A stretch of DNA of 53,468 nt from Bacteroidales bacterium UBA3630 (GTDB lineage: Bacteria; Bacteroidota; Bacteroidia; Bacteroidales; P3), in the NCBI GenBank assembly GCA_002373995.1, contig DFLB01000056.1:5306-58773 (forward strand). The letters are read 5' to 3'. Positions 23,146-31,896 of this stretch are shown here, in pieces. How positions within the stretch are numbered: the first letter of the stretch is position 1; each line of letters opens with the position of its first letter. The position numbers and the translations under genes were made by a program. The notes under the pieces were generated by a model. It did no database searches and was not told the origin of the DNA. It saw nothing but the letters and a program-made list of their open reading frames with translations.

Positions 23146-25212
23146 ATGAAAAGGAGTTTGCAGAGGCTTTTCGCAGCCATCATATTCTTCTGCGGCACAG
23201 GCATTTGCGCGCAGTCGTTCCCGTGGCAGGACACCACGCGGAGCCTTGAGAGCCGCGTGGAGTGGCTGATAGAGAACCTGACGCTCGACGAGAAGTTGAG
23301 CCTCATGGTGCACCAGAACCCCGCCATACCGCGCGTGGGCCTGCCGGCCTACAGCTGGTGGAACGAGGCGCTGCACGGCGTGGGCCGCGCGGGGGTGGCA
23401 ACGGTGTACCCAATGCCTGTCGCACTGGCGGCCACGTTCGACCCGCAGACGGTGCGCCGTGTCTTCAGCCATGTGGCACAAGAGGCCGTCGTCAAGTACC
23501 GTCAGGCGCAGGACACCGGCGGCACGGGCGACTACACGGGCCTCACCTTCTTCACGCCGAATATCAACATCTTCCGCGACCCGCGCTGGGGCCGCGGCAT
23601 GGAGACCTACGGCGAGGACCCCTACCTGACGGCGCAGATGGGGCTGGCCTGCGTGGAGGGGCTGCAGACGACGAGCGCGGCATGCCTGAAGCATTTTGCC
23701 GTACACAGCGGTCCGGAGGGCGTGCGGCACGAGTTCGACAGCCGCGTCAGCGACCGCGACCTCCGCACCACCTACCTGCCGGCCTTCGAATACATCATCA
23801 AACACAGCCATGTGGCGCAGGTGATGTGCGGATATAACAGGCTCAACGGAAGCCCCTGCTGCACCAACCGCCGCCTGTTCGACATCCTTCGCAACGAGTG
23901 GCATTACGACGGCATCCTCGTCACCGACTGCTGGGCGCTGAACGACGCCTACGAGCTCGACACCGTCATCCCGCGCCACCGCACCCACGCCACCGCAGCC
24001 CTGGCCTACGGCGACGCCTTCGGCCGCGAGGTGGACCTCGAGTGCGGCAGCGGCCTGCCGGCCCTGCGCCAGGCTGTGGAGCAAGGCCTGGTGCCGGAGA
24101 GCAAGGTGGACGAGCATGTGCGCCGCATACTCCGCGTGCGCCTCGCCGTGACCGGTTCGACCAGTCAGACCGGTTCGACCAGTCAGACCAGTCCTACCGA
24201 TGTCGCCGCCCGGAGCATGGTGCTGCTGAAGAACAACGGGGTGCTGCCGCTCCGCGGCCTGCCCAACCTCATCGTCGCCGGCCCCAACGCCGTAGACAGC
24301 CTGATACCCCTCGGCAACTACAACGGCACCCCCGAGCACACCGTCACCATTGACGAAGCCTTGAGCGACTTGGTGAAGAAAAGCGCCATCAGCTCCGCCT
24401 CCCCCACCGTGGTCTACTGCGGCGGCCTCAACCCCCAACTGGAGGGCGAGGAGCTGCAGGTGGAGAGAGAGGGGTTCTACAAGGGCGACCGCACGCTGGT
24501 GGAGCTGCCCCGCGAGCAGGTAGAAGAAATCAAGGCCTATAAGCAAAAAGGCTTCAGCGTGGTGCTGGTGCTCTGCGCCGGCAGCGCCGTCTCTTTGGAA
24601 AATGTCATCGACGATTGTGACGCCGTGCTCATGGCATGGTACGGCGGGCAAGACATGGGCACCGCCGTGCGGCAACTGCTCTACGGCGAGCGCGACGACT
24701 TCGGGCGCCTGCCTGTCACCATCTACCGTTCGACCGACGACCTGCCGCCCTTCGACGACTACGCCATGCAGGGACGCACCTATCGCTACGCCGACCCGGA
24801 ACGTGTGGAGTTCCCCTTCGGATTCGGCTACAGCTACAGTTTCTTCTCTATCAAGAATCCGTGGGTAGACGAGGCCAACTTCCGTGTCGGAGGCACGCTG
24901 AGCCTGTGCAACACCGACGCTTCGTCCGCGGCGAGCCACCGCACAGTGGTGCAGGTGTATCTGCAGTGCCCTGACGACCCCTCGGCTCCCATCAAGCAAC
25001 TGGTGGGCACAGCGTCGCTGTCCCCGACGGAGGAGCAACCGCTGTTGCCGTTCAGCATCGACCTGGACCCCTTCTGGTTCCGGCAGTACAACGAAGCCTC
25101 GGGGCTGATGGAAGAGCCCGCCGACGGCACACGCTTCACGCTCCAGATAGGCTTCAGCAGCGACGACCGCGACTTGACCGATTTACCTTATACATATCAC
25201 AACAGGAAATGA
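23146..25212 (+). CDS. glycoside hydrolase family 3 (beta-glucosidase/xylosidase type)
   Basis: 688 residues with a signal peptide ending near ICAQ. The N-terminal barrel contains YSWWNEALHGVGRAG, NINIFRDPRWGRGMETYGEDP, KHFAVHSGPEG and the nucleophile strand GILVTDCWAL (Asp). The second sandwich domain includes AWYGGQDMGTAV and FPFGFGYSYSFF. The motifs match the plant-type beta-xylosidase/glucosidase branch, but the protein is shorter than the roughly 850 residues common there, with little of a C-terminal fibronectin-like domain. A 9-bp repeat is translated in frame at 24151-24199 between barrel and sandwich. The stop overlaps the GH29 start by 4 bp. It likely cleaves plant or mucin-derived glycans in the periplasm or outside. 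Confidence 0.92.
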   Translation: MKRSLQRLFAAIIFFCGTGICAQSFPWQDTTRSLESRVEWLIENLTLDEKLSLMVHQNPAIPRVGLPAYSWWNEALHGVGRAGVATVYPMPVALAATFDPQTVRRVFSHVAQEAVVKYRQAQDTGGTGDYTGLTFFTPNINIFRDPRWGRGMETYGEDPYLTAQMGLACVEGLQTTSAACLKHFAVHSGPEGVRHEFDSRVSDRDLRTTYLPAFEYIIKHSHVAQVMCGYNRLNGSPCCTNRRLFDILRNEWHYDGILVTDCWALNDAYELDTVIPRHRTHATAALAYGDAFGREVDLECGSGLPALRQAVEQGLVPESKVDEHVRRILRVRLAVTGSTSQTGSTSQTSPTDVAARSMVLLKNNGVLPLRGLPNLIVAGPNAVDSLIPLGNYNGTPEHTVTIDEALSDLVKKSAISSASPTVVYCGGLNPQLEGEELQVEREGFYKGDRTLVELPREQVEEIKAYKQKGFSVVLVLCAGSAVSLENVIDDCDAVLMAWYGGQDMGTAVRQLLYGERDDFGRLPVTIYRSTDDLPPFDDYAMQGRTYRYADPERVEFPFGFGYSYSFFSIKNPWVDEANFRVGGTLSLCNTDASSAASHRTVVQVYLQCPDDPSAPIKQLVGTASLSPTEEQPLLPFSIDLDPFWFRQYNEASGLMEEPADGTRFTLQIGFSSDDRDLTDLPYTYHNRK
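24151..24199. repeat. 9-bp in-frame repeat in the GH3 gene
   Basis: Five 9-bp units alternating GACCGGTTC and GACCAGTCA encode a Thr/Ser/Gln-rich linker (TGSTSQTGSTSQTSPT) just before the conserved AARSMVLLKNNG of the second domain. Confidence 0.75.
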
Positions 25213-26492
25213 AGAAGACAACAATCATAGGATTAATGGTTTTAGTGGGTTTGATGGGCAACGTGAATGCCCAGCACGACTCAATTGCGGAGAGCGACCC
25301 GGCCATCGTGCAGCGCATCGGCGAGTGGCAGGATTTGAAGTTGGGCTTTATGATGCACTGGGGTATCTACGCGCAATGGGGCGTGGTGGAGAGCTGGAGC
25401 ATCTGCAACGAGAGCTGGATAGTGCGCGAGCGCATTGGCAAGAATGGGCGCCCGATAAAAGGCACCAAGGATGGCGACTACTACGAGTACAAGCACGCCT
25501 ACCAAAGCCTCAACAAATCCTTCAACCCCAAGCACTTCAACCCAAAACAATGGGCCAATGCTGCTCGCCGTGCTGGTATGAAGTACGTCGTCTTCACGAC
25601 GAAGCACCACGACGGCTTCTGCCTATTCGACACGAAGTTTACCGACTACTCGACCACAGGCGACTGCCCAGCGAAGAAGGATTTTACGCGCGGCGTGGTT
25701 GACGCGTTCCGCAAGGCGGGCCTATGGACGGGGCTGTATTTCAGCAAACCCGACTGGCACTGCGACGACTACTGGGCCCACGAGTGGGCTACGGCAGACC
25801 GCAACGTGAACTACACGATTGCGGACCACCCGGAGCGCTGGCAGCGCTATGTAGACTTCACGCACAACCAGGTGAGAGAGCTGACCCATAACTATGGAAA
25901 GATAGATATCCTATGGTTAGACGGGGGTTGGGTGCGTCCGGCGTGGAGCGTAAACGAGGAGACGCGTCCCTGGCTGGGTTGCAGCGGGCAGGTGCAGGAT
26001 GTGGATATGCCACGCCTGGCAGCCATAGCCCGCGAGAAGAACCCGCAGATGATCATTGTGGACCGGTCGGTGGGCGGCAAGTATGAGAATTACCGCACGC
26101 CGGAGAAGCAGGTGCCTGACAGCCTGCTTCCCTACCCTTGGGAGACTTGCATGACGATGGGCGACAGCTGGAGCTACGTGCCGGGCGACCACTATAAGAG
26201 CACCTGCGAACTGATTCACATGCTTATCGATGTGGTGGCTAAGGGTGGAAACTTGCTGCTCAACGTGGGGCCCGACCCCGACGGCAACCTGCCCGCCGAG
26301 GCGCTGCAGAGGATGGAGGAGATGGGGCGTTGCATGGAGCGCATAGGCTACGCCATCTACGGAACCCGTCCTCTCTACCCCTACTGCAACGGCAACCGGC
26401 GCTATACCCAGAGCAAGGATGGCAAACACCAGTACGAGTTCACCCTCACCGAGGAGTTTCCGTACGCCGAGGTAAGAGAAATTGCCGATTAA
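25209..26492 (+). CDS. alpha-L-fucosidase, GH29
   Basis: 427 residues with a signal peptide ending near VNAQ. The barrel shows LGFMMHWGIYAQWG, AGMKYVVFTTKHHDGFCLFD and the nucleophile strand IDILWLDGGWV (Asp), then LLLNVGPDPDGNLP. It cleaves terminal fucose from glycans. The usual C-terminal beta-sandwich domain is almost absent, as in compact GH29 members. It is translationally coupled to GH3, so the pair probably acts on one fucosylated substrate. No SusC/SusD transporter pair lies nearby. It is convergent with miaA, which it overlaps by 4 bp. Confidence 0.93.
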   Translation: MKKTTIIGLMVLVGLMGNVNAQHDSIAESDPAIVQRIGEWQDLKLGFMMHWGIYAQWGVVESWSICNESWIVRERIGKNGRPIKGTKDGDYYEYKHAYQSLNKSFNPKHFNPKQWANAARRAGMKYVVFTTKHHDGFCLFDTKFTDYSTTGDCPAKKDFTRGVVDAFRKAGLWTGLYFSKPDWHCDDYWAHEWATADRNVNYTIADHPERWQRYVDFTHNQVRELTHNYGKIDILWLDGGWVRPAWSVNEETRPWLGCSGQVQDVDMPRLAAIAREKNPQMIIVDRSVGGKYENYRTPEKQVPDSLLPYPWETCMTMGDSWSYVPGDHYKSTCELIHMLIDVVAKGGNLLLNVGPDPDGNLPAEALQRMEEMGRCMERIGYAIYGTRPLYPYCNGNRRYTQSKDGKHQYEFTLTEEFPYAEVREIAD

Positions 26493-27319
26493 CGGCTGTA
26501 GCGCCGCATCCAGGTCATCTGCTTGCGGGCGTAGTGCCAAGTGTTGAGTTTGATTTCATCCACGGCGGCGACGAGGTCATTCGTCCCGTCAAGGACGGGA
26601 AAGAGTTCGCGGTAGCCCACTGTGTTGAGGGTATTGAGATGGCGGAAGGGCAGCAGGGAGCGCACCTCGTCGAGGAGGCCTTGCTGCATCATCAGATCGA
26701 CGCGTAGGTTGATGCGGTTGCGCAGTTCGGCACGATTGATGTCCAGCACCCGCACTTCGGAGGTGAAGCTCTGCTGTTCTGGCAGCCTGCTGGCAATCAC
26801 TTCACTATAGGGGCGTCCGGTCGAAAGACAGACTTCGAGAGCACGCTGCAGACGGACAGGGTTGTCGAGGTCGACGCGACTATAGTATTCGGGGTCGAGT
26901 ATTTGCAGGCGGGTGCGTTTCTCCTCGAGGGACATTTGCTGCAGACGTGCGCGAAGTTCGGGGGAGGGGTTGGGCATTGGCGACACTGGGTGTAGCAAGG
27001 CGTCGATATATAGCCCGCTACCGCCGACAGCCACGACGACCTCGTGCGAGGCAAAGAGGGAATGAATGATTGCCAGCGCATCGCGTCGGTAATCGAAAAT
27101 ATTATTAGGATCTGATACAGAACGACAGGCAATGAAATGATGCCTTACGGCAGCAAGTTCCTCATCGGAAGGACGTGCTACCCCGATGCGCAGTTCGCGG
27201 TAGAACTGGCGCGAATCGCAACTGACAATTTCAGTGTCCAATTCCCGAGCCAGACGCACGGCGTAGGCCGTCTTGCCCACGGCAGTAGGCCCCGCGATGA
27301 TGATCAGTTTCTTATTCAA
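26489..27319 (-). CDS. miaA: tRNA dimethylallyltransferase MiaA
   Basis: 276 residues. Transfers a dimethylallyl group to A37 of tRNAs that read codons beginning with U. The P-loop IIAGPTAVGKT, the VSCDSRQFYREL motif, VGGSGLYIDALL and the late NTVGYRELFPVLDG and NTWHYARKQMTWMRR match the family. It appears to start with TTG at 27319, overlapping the aroA stop (TTGA). No ATG lies between there and the P-loop, which begins at residue 9. Confidence 0.95.
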   Translation of the reverse strand: MNKKLIIIAGPTAVGKTAYAVRLARELDTEIVSCDSRQFYRELRIGVARPSDEELAAVRHHFIACRSVSDPNNIFDYRRDALAIIHSLFASHEVVVAVGGSGLYIDALLHPVSPMPNPSPELRARLQQMSLEEKRTRLQILDPEYYSRVDLDNPVRLQRALEVCLSTGRPYSEVIASRLPEQQSFTSEVRVLDINRAELRNRINLRVDLMMQQGLLDEVRSLLPFRHLNTLNTVGYRELFPVLDGTNDLVAAVDEIKLNTWHYARKQMTWMRRYSR

Positions 27320-28542
27320 GCATTCAAAACCTTATCAAACTCTTCCCAGAACTCGGGGAACGACTTGCCCACCACCTCGGGGCTTTCGATTTGCAAGTCG
27401 GGAAAGAGCAATTTCAGTGGAGCAAAGGCCATTGCGATGCGATGGTCGCCATAGGTGCGCACCATCTCCTTGGGGTTCAGAACGGAAGGGAGGATATGCA
27501 ATTCCTCATGAGTGGCGTTGACGGTCACTCCCATGCGTCGCAACTCGTTGGTGATAGAGACCATGCGGTCGCTCTCCTTGAGGGCGATGTTACTCACGCC
27601 TTTGAGCACCACCCGCTGGCCAGCAACGGCGGCGGCGACGGCAAACGTGGGTACCAGATCGGGGCAATCAATGCAGTTGAAGATGACAGTTTTGGCTTTT
27701 TCTCCCCCACCCTGCACAGTGATACTGCGGCCGGCAGCCCGGTAAGGGGAGCGCACCTCGGTGCTGACCACACCCAATTGGCGGAAGAAACGGTCGGTGG
27801 CGCTATCGCCCTGGCAAGAGTCGAGTTGCAGTCCCAGCAGACGGATGCGCAACTCGGGACGCAGTAGTGCCATAGTGTAGAAATAGGAAGCCGAGGACCA
27901 GTCGCGCTCGATGGTGATGGTAGTAGCCTTGGGCTTGCCACTAAACGGCTGAACGTAATAGGTTCTACCGTTGGACGAACGGCGCACCTCGATGCCAGCC
28001 TGACGGAGCGCGTCGCTTGTCATCTCGATATAGGGACGCGACGTAGGCCTCTGGGTCATGGTCAGCGAGATACCTTCCGGAAGGCGTGGGGCAACCAAGA
28101 GCAAGGCGCTGACAAACTGGCTGCTCAACAGGGGGTCGACCTGCACGGTGCGTCGAGTGGGCACGCTGCCTTGTATCTGCACGGGCAGAAATCCCTCCTG
28201 TGCAGTACACTCGATTCGCAGCCCCATTTGCCTCAAGGCATCAATCAGCGGAGCCATCGGCCGCTGGCACAGCCGCTCGTCGCCAGTGAGGAGGAACGAG
28301 CCGGTCGTGATAGCCAGCAACGGCATCATGAAACGTGCCACGGATCCGGCATTGTTGCAATAAAAGACATCGGAGGAACGGGTTTCGAGCTGCGTCAGCA
28401 ACTGACGCAACAACTTGGTGTCGTCCGAAGTGGATAGTTTACCGATACGGAAATGGCTCCCCATCAGGTGGTTGATCATCAACCACCTGTTACTCATACT
28501 CTTGGATGCCGGTAGATTGATACGTATGTCGTTAGTGTTCAT
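27316..28542 (-). CDS. aroA: 3-phosphoshikimate 1-carboxyvinyltransferase (EPSP synthase)
   Basis: 408 residues. Joins phosphoenolpyruvate to shikimate-3-phosphate in aromatic amino acid synthesis. Motifs seen: LPASKSMSNRWLMI near the start, NNAGSVARFMMPLLA, and SDRMVSITNELRRMGV plus TYGDHRIAMAFA near the end, all EPSP-synthase signatures. It sits between the sigma-54 activator gene (stop at 28543) and miaA, with gaps of a base or less. Confidence 0.94.
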   Translation of the reverse strand: MNTNDIRINLPASKSMSNRWLMINHLMGSHFRIGKLSTSDDTKLLRQLLTQLETRSSDVFYCNNAGSVARFMMPLLAITTGSFLLTGDERLCQRPMAPLIDALRQMGLRIECTAQEGFLPVQIQGSVPTRRTVQVDPLLSSQFVSALLLVAPRLPEGISLTMTQRPTSRPYIEMTSDALRQAGIEVRRSSNGRTYYVQPFSGKPKATTITIERDWSSASYFYTMALLRPELRIRLLGLQLDSCQGDSATDRFFRQLGVVSTEVRSPYRAAGRSITVQGGGEKAKTVIFNCIDCPDLVPTFAVAAAVAGQRVVLKGVSNIALKESDRMVSITNELRRMGVTVNATHEELHILPSVLNPKEMVRTYGDHRIAMAFAPLKLLFPDLQIESPEVVGKSFPEFWEEFDKVLNA

Positions 28543-29763
28543 TTACTCAATGTTATAGCCTTTCAGTTTTCTGTACAGCGTACGTTCGGAAATATGGAGT
28601 TCTGCCGCAGCCTGCTTGCGATTGCCCTCAGCGCGCTCCAAAGCATGTATGATGGCGCGCTTCTCACGTTCTTCCAGGCTGACAGCTTCGTCTTCTATAA
28701 TCTCGGGAGTTACAAACTCATCCTCTTCGACCTGTGCAGCCGGATGGGGAGCGGTGGCAGGCAGATAAGATGACTGGGTGGTCTCCACGTGCATAGGCAT
28801 ACCTTGTGCCATTTGAGTGACGGCAGTCCGCAGGTCGTTGATTTCTTTACGCATCTCGTTGATCATCTGCCCCATACTAAGTGCTTTCAGCAAGAGCTCG
28901 CGGTCAGTGATTTGGCTCGACCCACCCTGCTGCGCTGCGTCGACAACGGCAGGCATTCTCTCCCCCGTAGGCACAAAAGAAAGGTAGTTCTGCAAGATAG
29001 CCGGAGTGATGGTACGCTCGGTCTCCACCACAGCAATCTGCTCTGTAATGTTTTTCAACTCGCGCACATTGCCATACCACGGATAGTCCATCATCATGCG
29101 TTTGGCATCGTCGGTGAGGACGATGGGCGGCATGTGGTACTTTTCGGCCACATCGCTGGAGAACTTGCGGAACAGCAACGGAATGTCATCTTTCCTTTCA
29201 CGCAACGGTGGCAGATAGATACTGATTTGGTTCAGACGATAATACAGATCTTCACGGAAGCGACCGTTGCGCACAGCCTCGACGATATCGACATTTGTCG
29301 CAGCAACGACACGGACGTTGATCTTCTGCGCCGTAGAGCTGCCGACAGGGATTATCTCGCCGTTTTCCAATACACGCAACAACTTGACCTGCATCGCCAA
29401 CGGCAGTTCGCCAATCTCGTCCAAGAAGATTGTACCGCCGTCGGCCTCCTCGAAATAGCCTTTTCTCGAACGGTCGGCACCTGTGAAGGCACCCTTCACA
29501 TGGCCAAACAGCTCGCTCTCAATGGTTCCTTCGGGGATAGCACCACAGTTGACAGATATAAGGCCACGCCCTTGATGCGCATGTTTTCGCAAGCTGTTCT
29601 CATGAATAATCCGCGAAAAGACATCCTTACCCACGCCGCTCTCGCCGGTTATGAGGATTGACAAATCGGTCGGGGCCACCTGGATGGCTTTGTTGAGGGC
29701 AAGTTCCAGTTTGGGATCATTGCCTATGATATCGTATCGGAGTTTTATATTCTTGATGTCCAT
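28543..29763 (-). CDS. sigma-54-dependent transcription activator without receiver
   Basis: 406 residues. The AAA+ activator domain starts at the N-terminus with no receiver or other sensor ahead of it. Walker A is GESGVGKD (about 39-46), the sigma-54 contact loop is GAFTGA, and Walker B is GGTIFLDEIGEL. The C-terminus holds a Fis-type helix-turn-helix (GNRKQAAAELHISERTLYRKLKGY). Between them, about residues 265-360, lies a low-complexity linker. It presumably opens sigma-54 promoters in response to a partner not visible here. It is a conserved type in Bacteroidetes; targets cannot be read from the window. Confidence 0.92.
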   Translation of the reverse strand: MDIKNIKLRYDIIGNDPKLELALNKAIQVAPTDLSILITGESGVGKDVFSRIIHENSLRKHAHQGRGLISVNCGAIPEGTIESELFGHVKGAFTGADRSRKGYFEEADGGTIFLDEIGELPLAMQVKLLRVLENGEIIPVGSSTAQKINVRVVAATNVDIVEAVRNGRFREDLYYRLNQISIYLPPLRERKDDIPLLFRKFSSDVAEKYHMPPIVLTDDAKRMMMDYPWYGNVRELKNITEQIAVVETERTITPAILQNYLSFVPTGERMPAVVDAAQQGGSSQITDRELLLKALSMGQMINEMRKEINDLRTAVTQMAQGMPMHVETTQSSYLPATAPHPAAQVEEDEFVTPEIIEDEAVSLEEREKRAIIHALERAEGNRKQAAAELHISERTLYRKLKGYNIE

Positions 29764-29772
29764 TTTTCTCTT

Positions 29773-31776
29773 TTAGTAACTGCTATAATGAGGCGCAATG
29801 ACAATATTGCGCGCCTGCTGCATCTGCCTGCCAAGGGCGGTGTACTGCTGCATTTCAGCCAACAACTCGCGCTGTCTGTCCTCAGAAGCTGTGCGGAGCT
29901 GTTCCCGACGTTCCTCGATCATTTGCGCTATACGCTCGCTCTTGAAAGTATACAGGCTCTCCGTAAGATCCTGCATCAGATTGTCTTCTATTTTAGGCAC
30001 ATAGACACCCTTTGTGCGCCAACTGTCACTGAGGCTGTAGGTGTCCATCATCAGCGAAATGGCAAACACTCTGAGTTGTTCGTCGGAAGAGTTCATAAAG
30101 CGCGATGTATCGACCTCGTGCGCCATATCTACCATCAACGCACATTGCTCGAAGATACGCTGGCAGAGAGGGTGTTGCATTGCAAGACCATCCTGTCTCA
30201 ACTCAGAGACAATAATCTGCGCAACCGTAAACTCTGCCGACTGCGGCTTACCCGCTTCATCAACGAAATCCTGACTAACGGTATGGTTGCCATAGTTTAG
30301 CAACAGTTGCGTCAGATGGCGTTCCACCTCGGATGGTGGAGCCAGGGGCGAGGCTGCAACCGCTACTGGTGGATTATCTGCGACACTGCCGGTATCTTCC
30401 GACCGCCCTTTCTCATCTCTTCGCTCACCCTGCTCTGACTTTCTCGCCTCCTCGTAGGCCTTCTGACGCACTTGCGACGTGGCCTTGGCAACGGCATTGC
30501 CGAGGGCGTCTTCGCTGACATGCAACAAGTGCGAGCACTGACGTATATATTCGGCCCGTTCCAGCATATCCGACACCAGGGCTATGCTCCGTGCCGTCTC
30601 GCTCACCAACTCGGCTTTACGGATAGGGTCGTCCTTCACCCCGTCGAGTAGCACACGGGTTTTGAAGAGGATGAAGTTATCCTCATGCTGTGCCAGATAG
30701 TCCTGCAACTGCGAGGAGCCATACTTCTGGGCATAGCTGTCGGGATCTTCGCCATCAGGGAACAACACCAGGCGCACATGCATTCCTTCGGCGAAGAGCA
30801 AGTCGACGGCGCGAAGAGCTGCCTTGATACCCGCCGAGTCGCCATCGTAGAGCACTGTCACATTGGGAGTATAGCGCTTGATGAGGCGTATCTGCTCCGT
30901 TGTCAGACTGGTTCCACACGAAGCCACCGTATTCTCCACACCCGACTGGTGCATAGAGATCACATCGACATTTCCCTCAACAAGATAGCACTTATCGGCC
31001 TTCGAGATAGCCGTCCGAGCCTGATACAGGCCATAAAGGATGCGGCTTTTGTTGTAAATATCCGAATCGGGCGAATTGACATACTTGGCGGCCTGTTTTT
31101 CCGAGCTGAGGACACGTCCCGAGAAACCCAGTACACGACCGCTGATGCTATAGATGGGGAACATCACCCTGCCGCGGAACCGGTCATACTTCTTTCCTCC
31201 CTCCTCTTTGAAGATGGTGAGGCCAGTTTTTTCGAGCACCGTGTCGCTATAGCCCTGCTTGAGGGCATTGTCAGTGAACGCGCTCCATTCGTCGAGACAA
31301 TATCCAAGGCCAAACTTCTTGATAATCTCGTCACTCAGTCCGCGTTGACGGAAATAGCTCAGACCCACCGCACGGCCCATTTCATTGTTCCACAGGAGGT
31401 CGGCAAAGTATTTCTGTGCGAACTCGCTCACATGGAATAGGCCGTCACGTTCACTCTGTCGTTGCTTCTCCTCCGGCGAGAGTTCTTCTTCATGAACCTC
31501 AATGTTGTACTTGCGAGCCAGATACTGCAACGCTTCCGGGTAGGTATAATGCTCGTGCTTTTTCAGAAAGCCAATGACATCGCCCGCCTCGCCGCAACCG
31601 AAGCACTTGTAAATTCCCTTTGAGGGGGAGACATAGAACGACGGCGTCTTCTCGTTATGGAAGGGGCAGCAACCGATGTGGTTGGCACCGCGTTTCTTTA
31701 GCGAGACGAAATCGCCGATGACCTCCTCAATACGGGCGGCATCCATGATTCGTTGTATGGTCTCCTGATCTATCAT
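29773..31776 (-). CDS. dnaG: DNA primase
   Basis: 667 residues. Makes RNA primers at the replication fork. The N-terminal CHC2 zinc finger uses Cys37, His40, Cys58 and Cys61 (CCPFHNEKTPSF, YKCFGCGEAG). The catalytic core follows at about 120-240. The Toprim domain includes CYLVEGNVDVISMHQSG and TVLYDGDSAG. The C-terminal part is a helicase-binding region. The ATG at 31776 gives the family start MIDQETIQ; an upstream frame extension to 31791 would overlap the -7 promoter box. Confidence 0.96.
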   Translation of the reverse strand: MIDQETIQRIMDAARIEEVIGDFVSLKKRGANHIGCCPFHNEKTPSFYVSPSKGIYKCFGCGEAGDVIGFLKKHEHYTYPEALQYLARKYNIEVHEEELSPEEKQRQSERDGLFHVSEFAQKYFADLLWNNEMGRAVGLSYFRQRGLSDEIIKKFGLGYCLDEWSAFTDNALKQGYSDTVLEKTGLTIFKEEGGKKYDRFRGRVMFPIYSISGRVLGFSGRVLSSEKQAAKYVNSPDSDIYNKSRILYGLYQARTAISKADKCYLVEGNVDVISMHQSGVENTVASCGTSLTTEQIRLIKRYTPNVTVLYDGDSAGIKAALRAVDLLFAEGMHVRLVLFPDGEDPDSYAQKYGSSQLQDYLAQHEDNFILFKTRVLLDGVKDDPIRKAELVSETARSIALVSDMLERAEYIRQCSHLLHVSEDALGNAVAKATSQVRQKAYEEARKSEQGERRDEKGRSEDTGSVADNPPVAVAASPLAPPSEVERHLTQLLLNYGNHTVSQDFVDEAGKPQSAEFTVAQIIVSELRQDGLAMQHPLCQRIFEQCALMVDMAHEVDTSRFMNSSDEQLRVFAISLMMDTYSLSDSWRTKGVYVPKIEDNLMQDLTESLYTFKSERIAQMIEERREQLRTASEDRQRELLAEMQQYTALGRQMQQARNIVIAPHYSSY

Positions 31777-31788
31777 CGAAACAAATTG

Positions 31789-31820
31789 CAAAGATACAAC
31801 TTTTTTTCGACATAACGAAA
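31789..31820 (-). promoter_or_regulatory. dnaG promoter
   Basis: The minus strand reads TATCTTTG at 31789-31796, with TTTCG at 31816-31820 at the -33 distance. Transcription would start near 31783, leaving only about 7 nt before the ATG at 31776, so the message is nearly leaderless. Confidence 0.6.
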
Positions 31821-31834
31821 AGAAAATGAAAAGA

Positions 31835-31870
31835 GGCAGCCAAGCAGGGCGTTGCCCATACTTGGCTGCC
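31835..31870 (-). terminator. terminator after the T9SS cargo gene
   Basis: A perfect 10-bp stem GGCAGCCAAG/CTTGGCTGCC encloses a smaller GGGC/GCCC hairpin. On the minus strand it is followed by a T-rich run (CTCTTTTC), placing it 27 bp after the stop at 31897. Confidence 0.8.
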
Positions 31871-31896
31871 TTCTCCCCCCTCCGCAGGGGGTATTG

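Noticed and set aside
22909..25038. 709-codon minus-strand frame opposite GH3
   Set aside because: It is a shadow of the GC-rich GH3 gene, whose signal peptide, catalytic motifs and operon partner are clear. The minus-strand product is rich in Ala/His/Val/Arg and matches no family.
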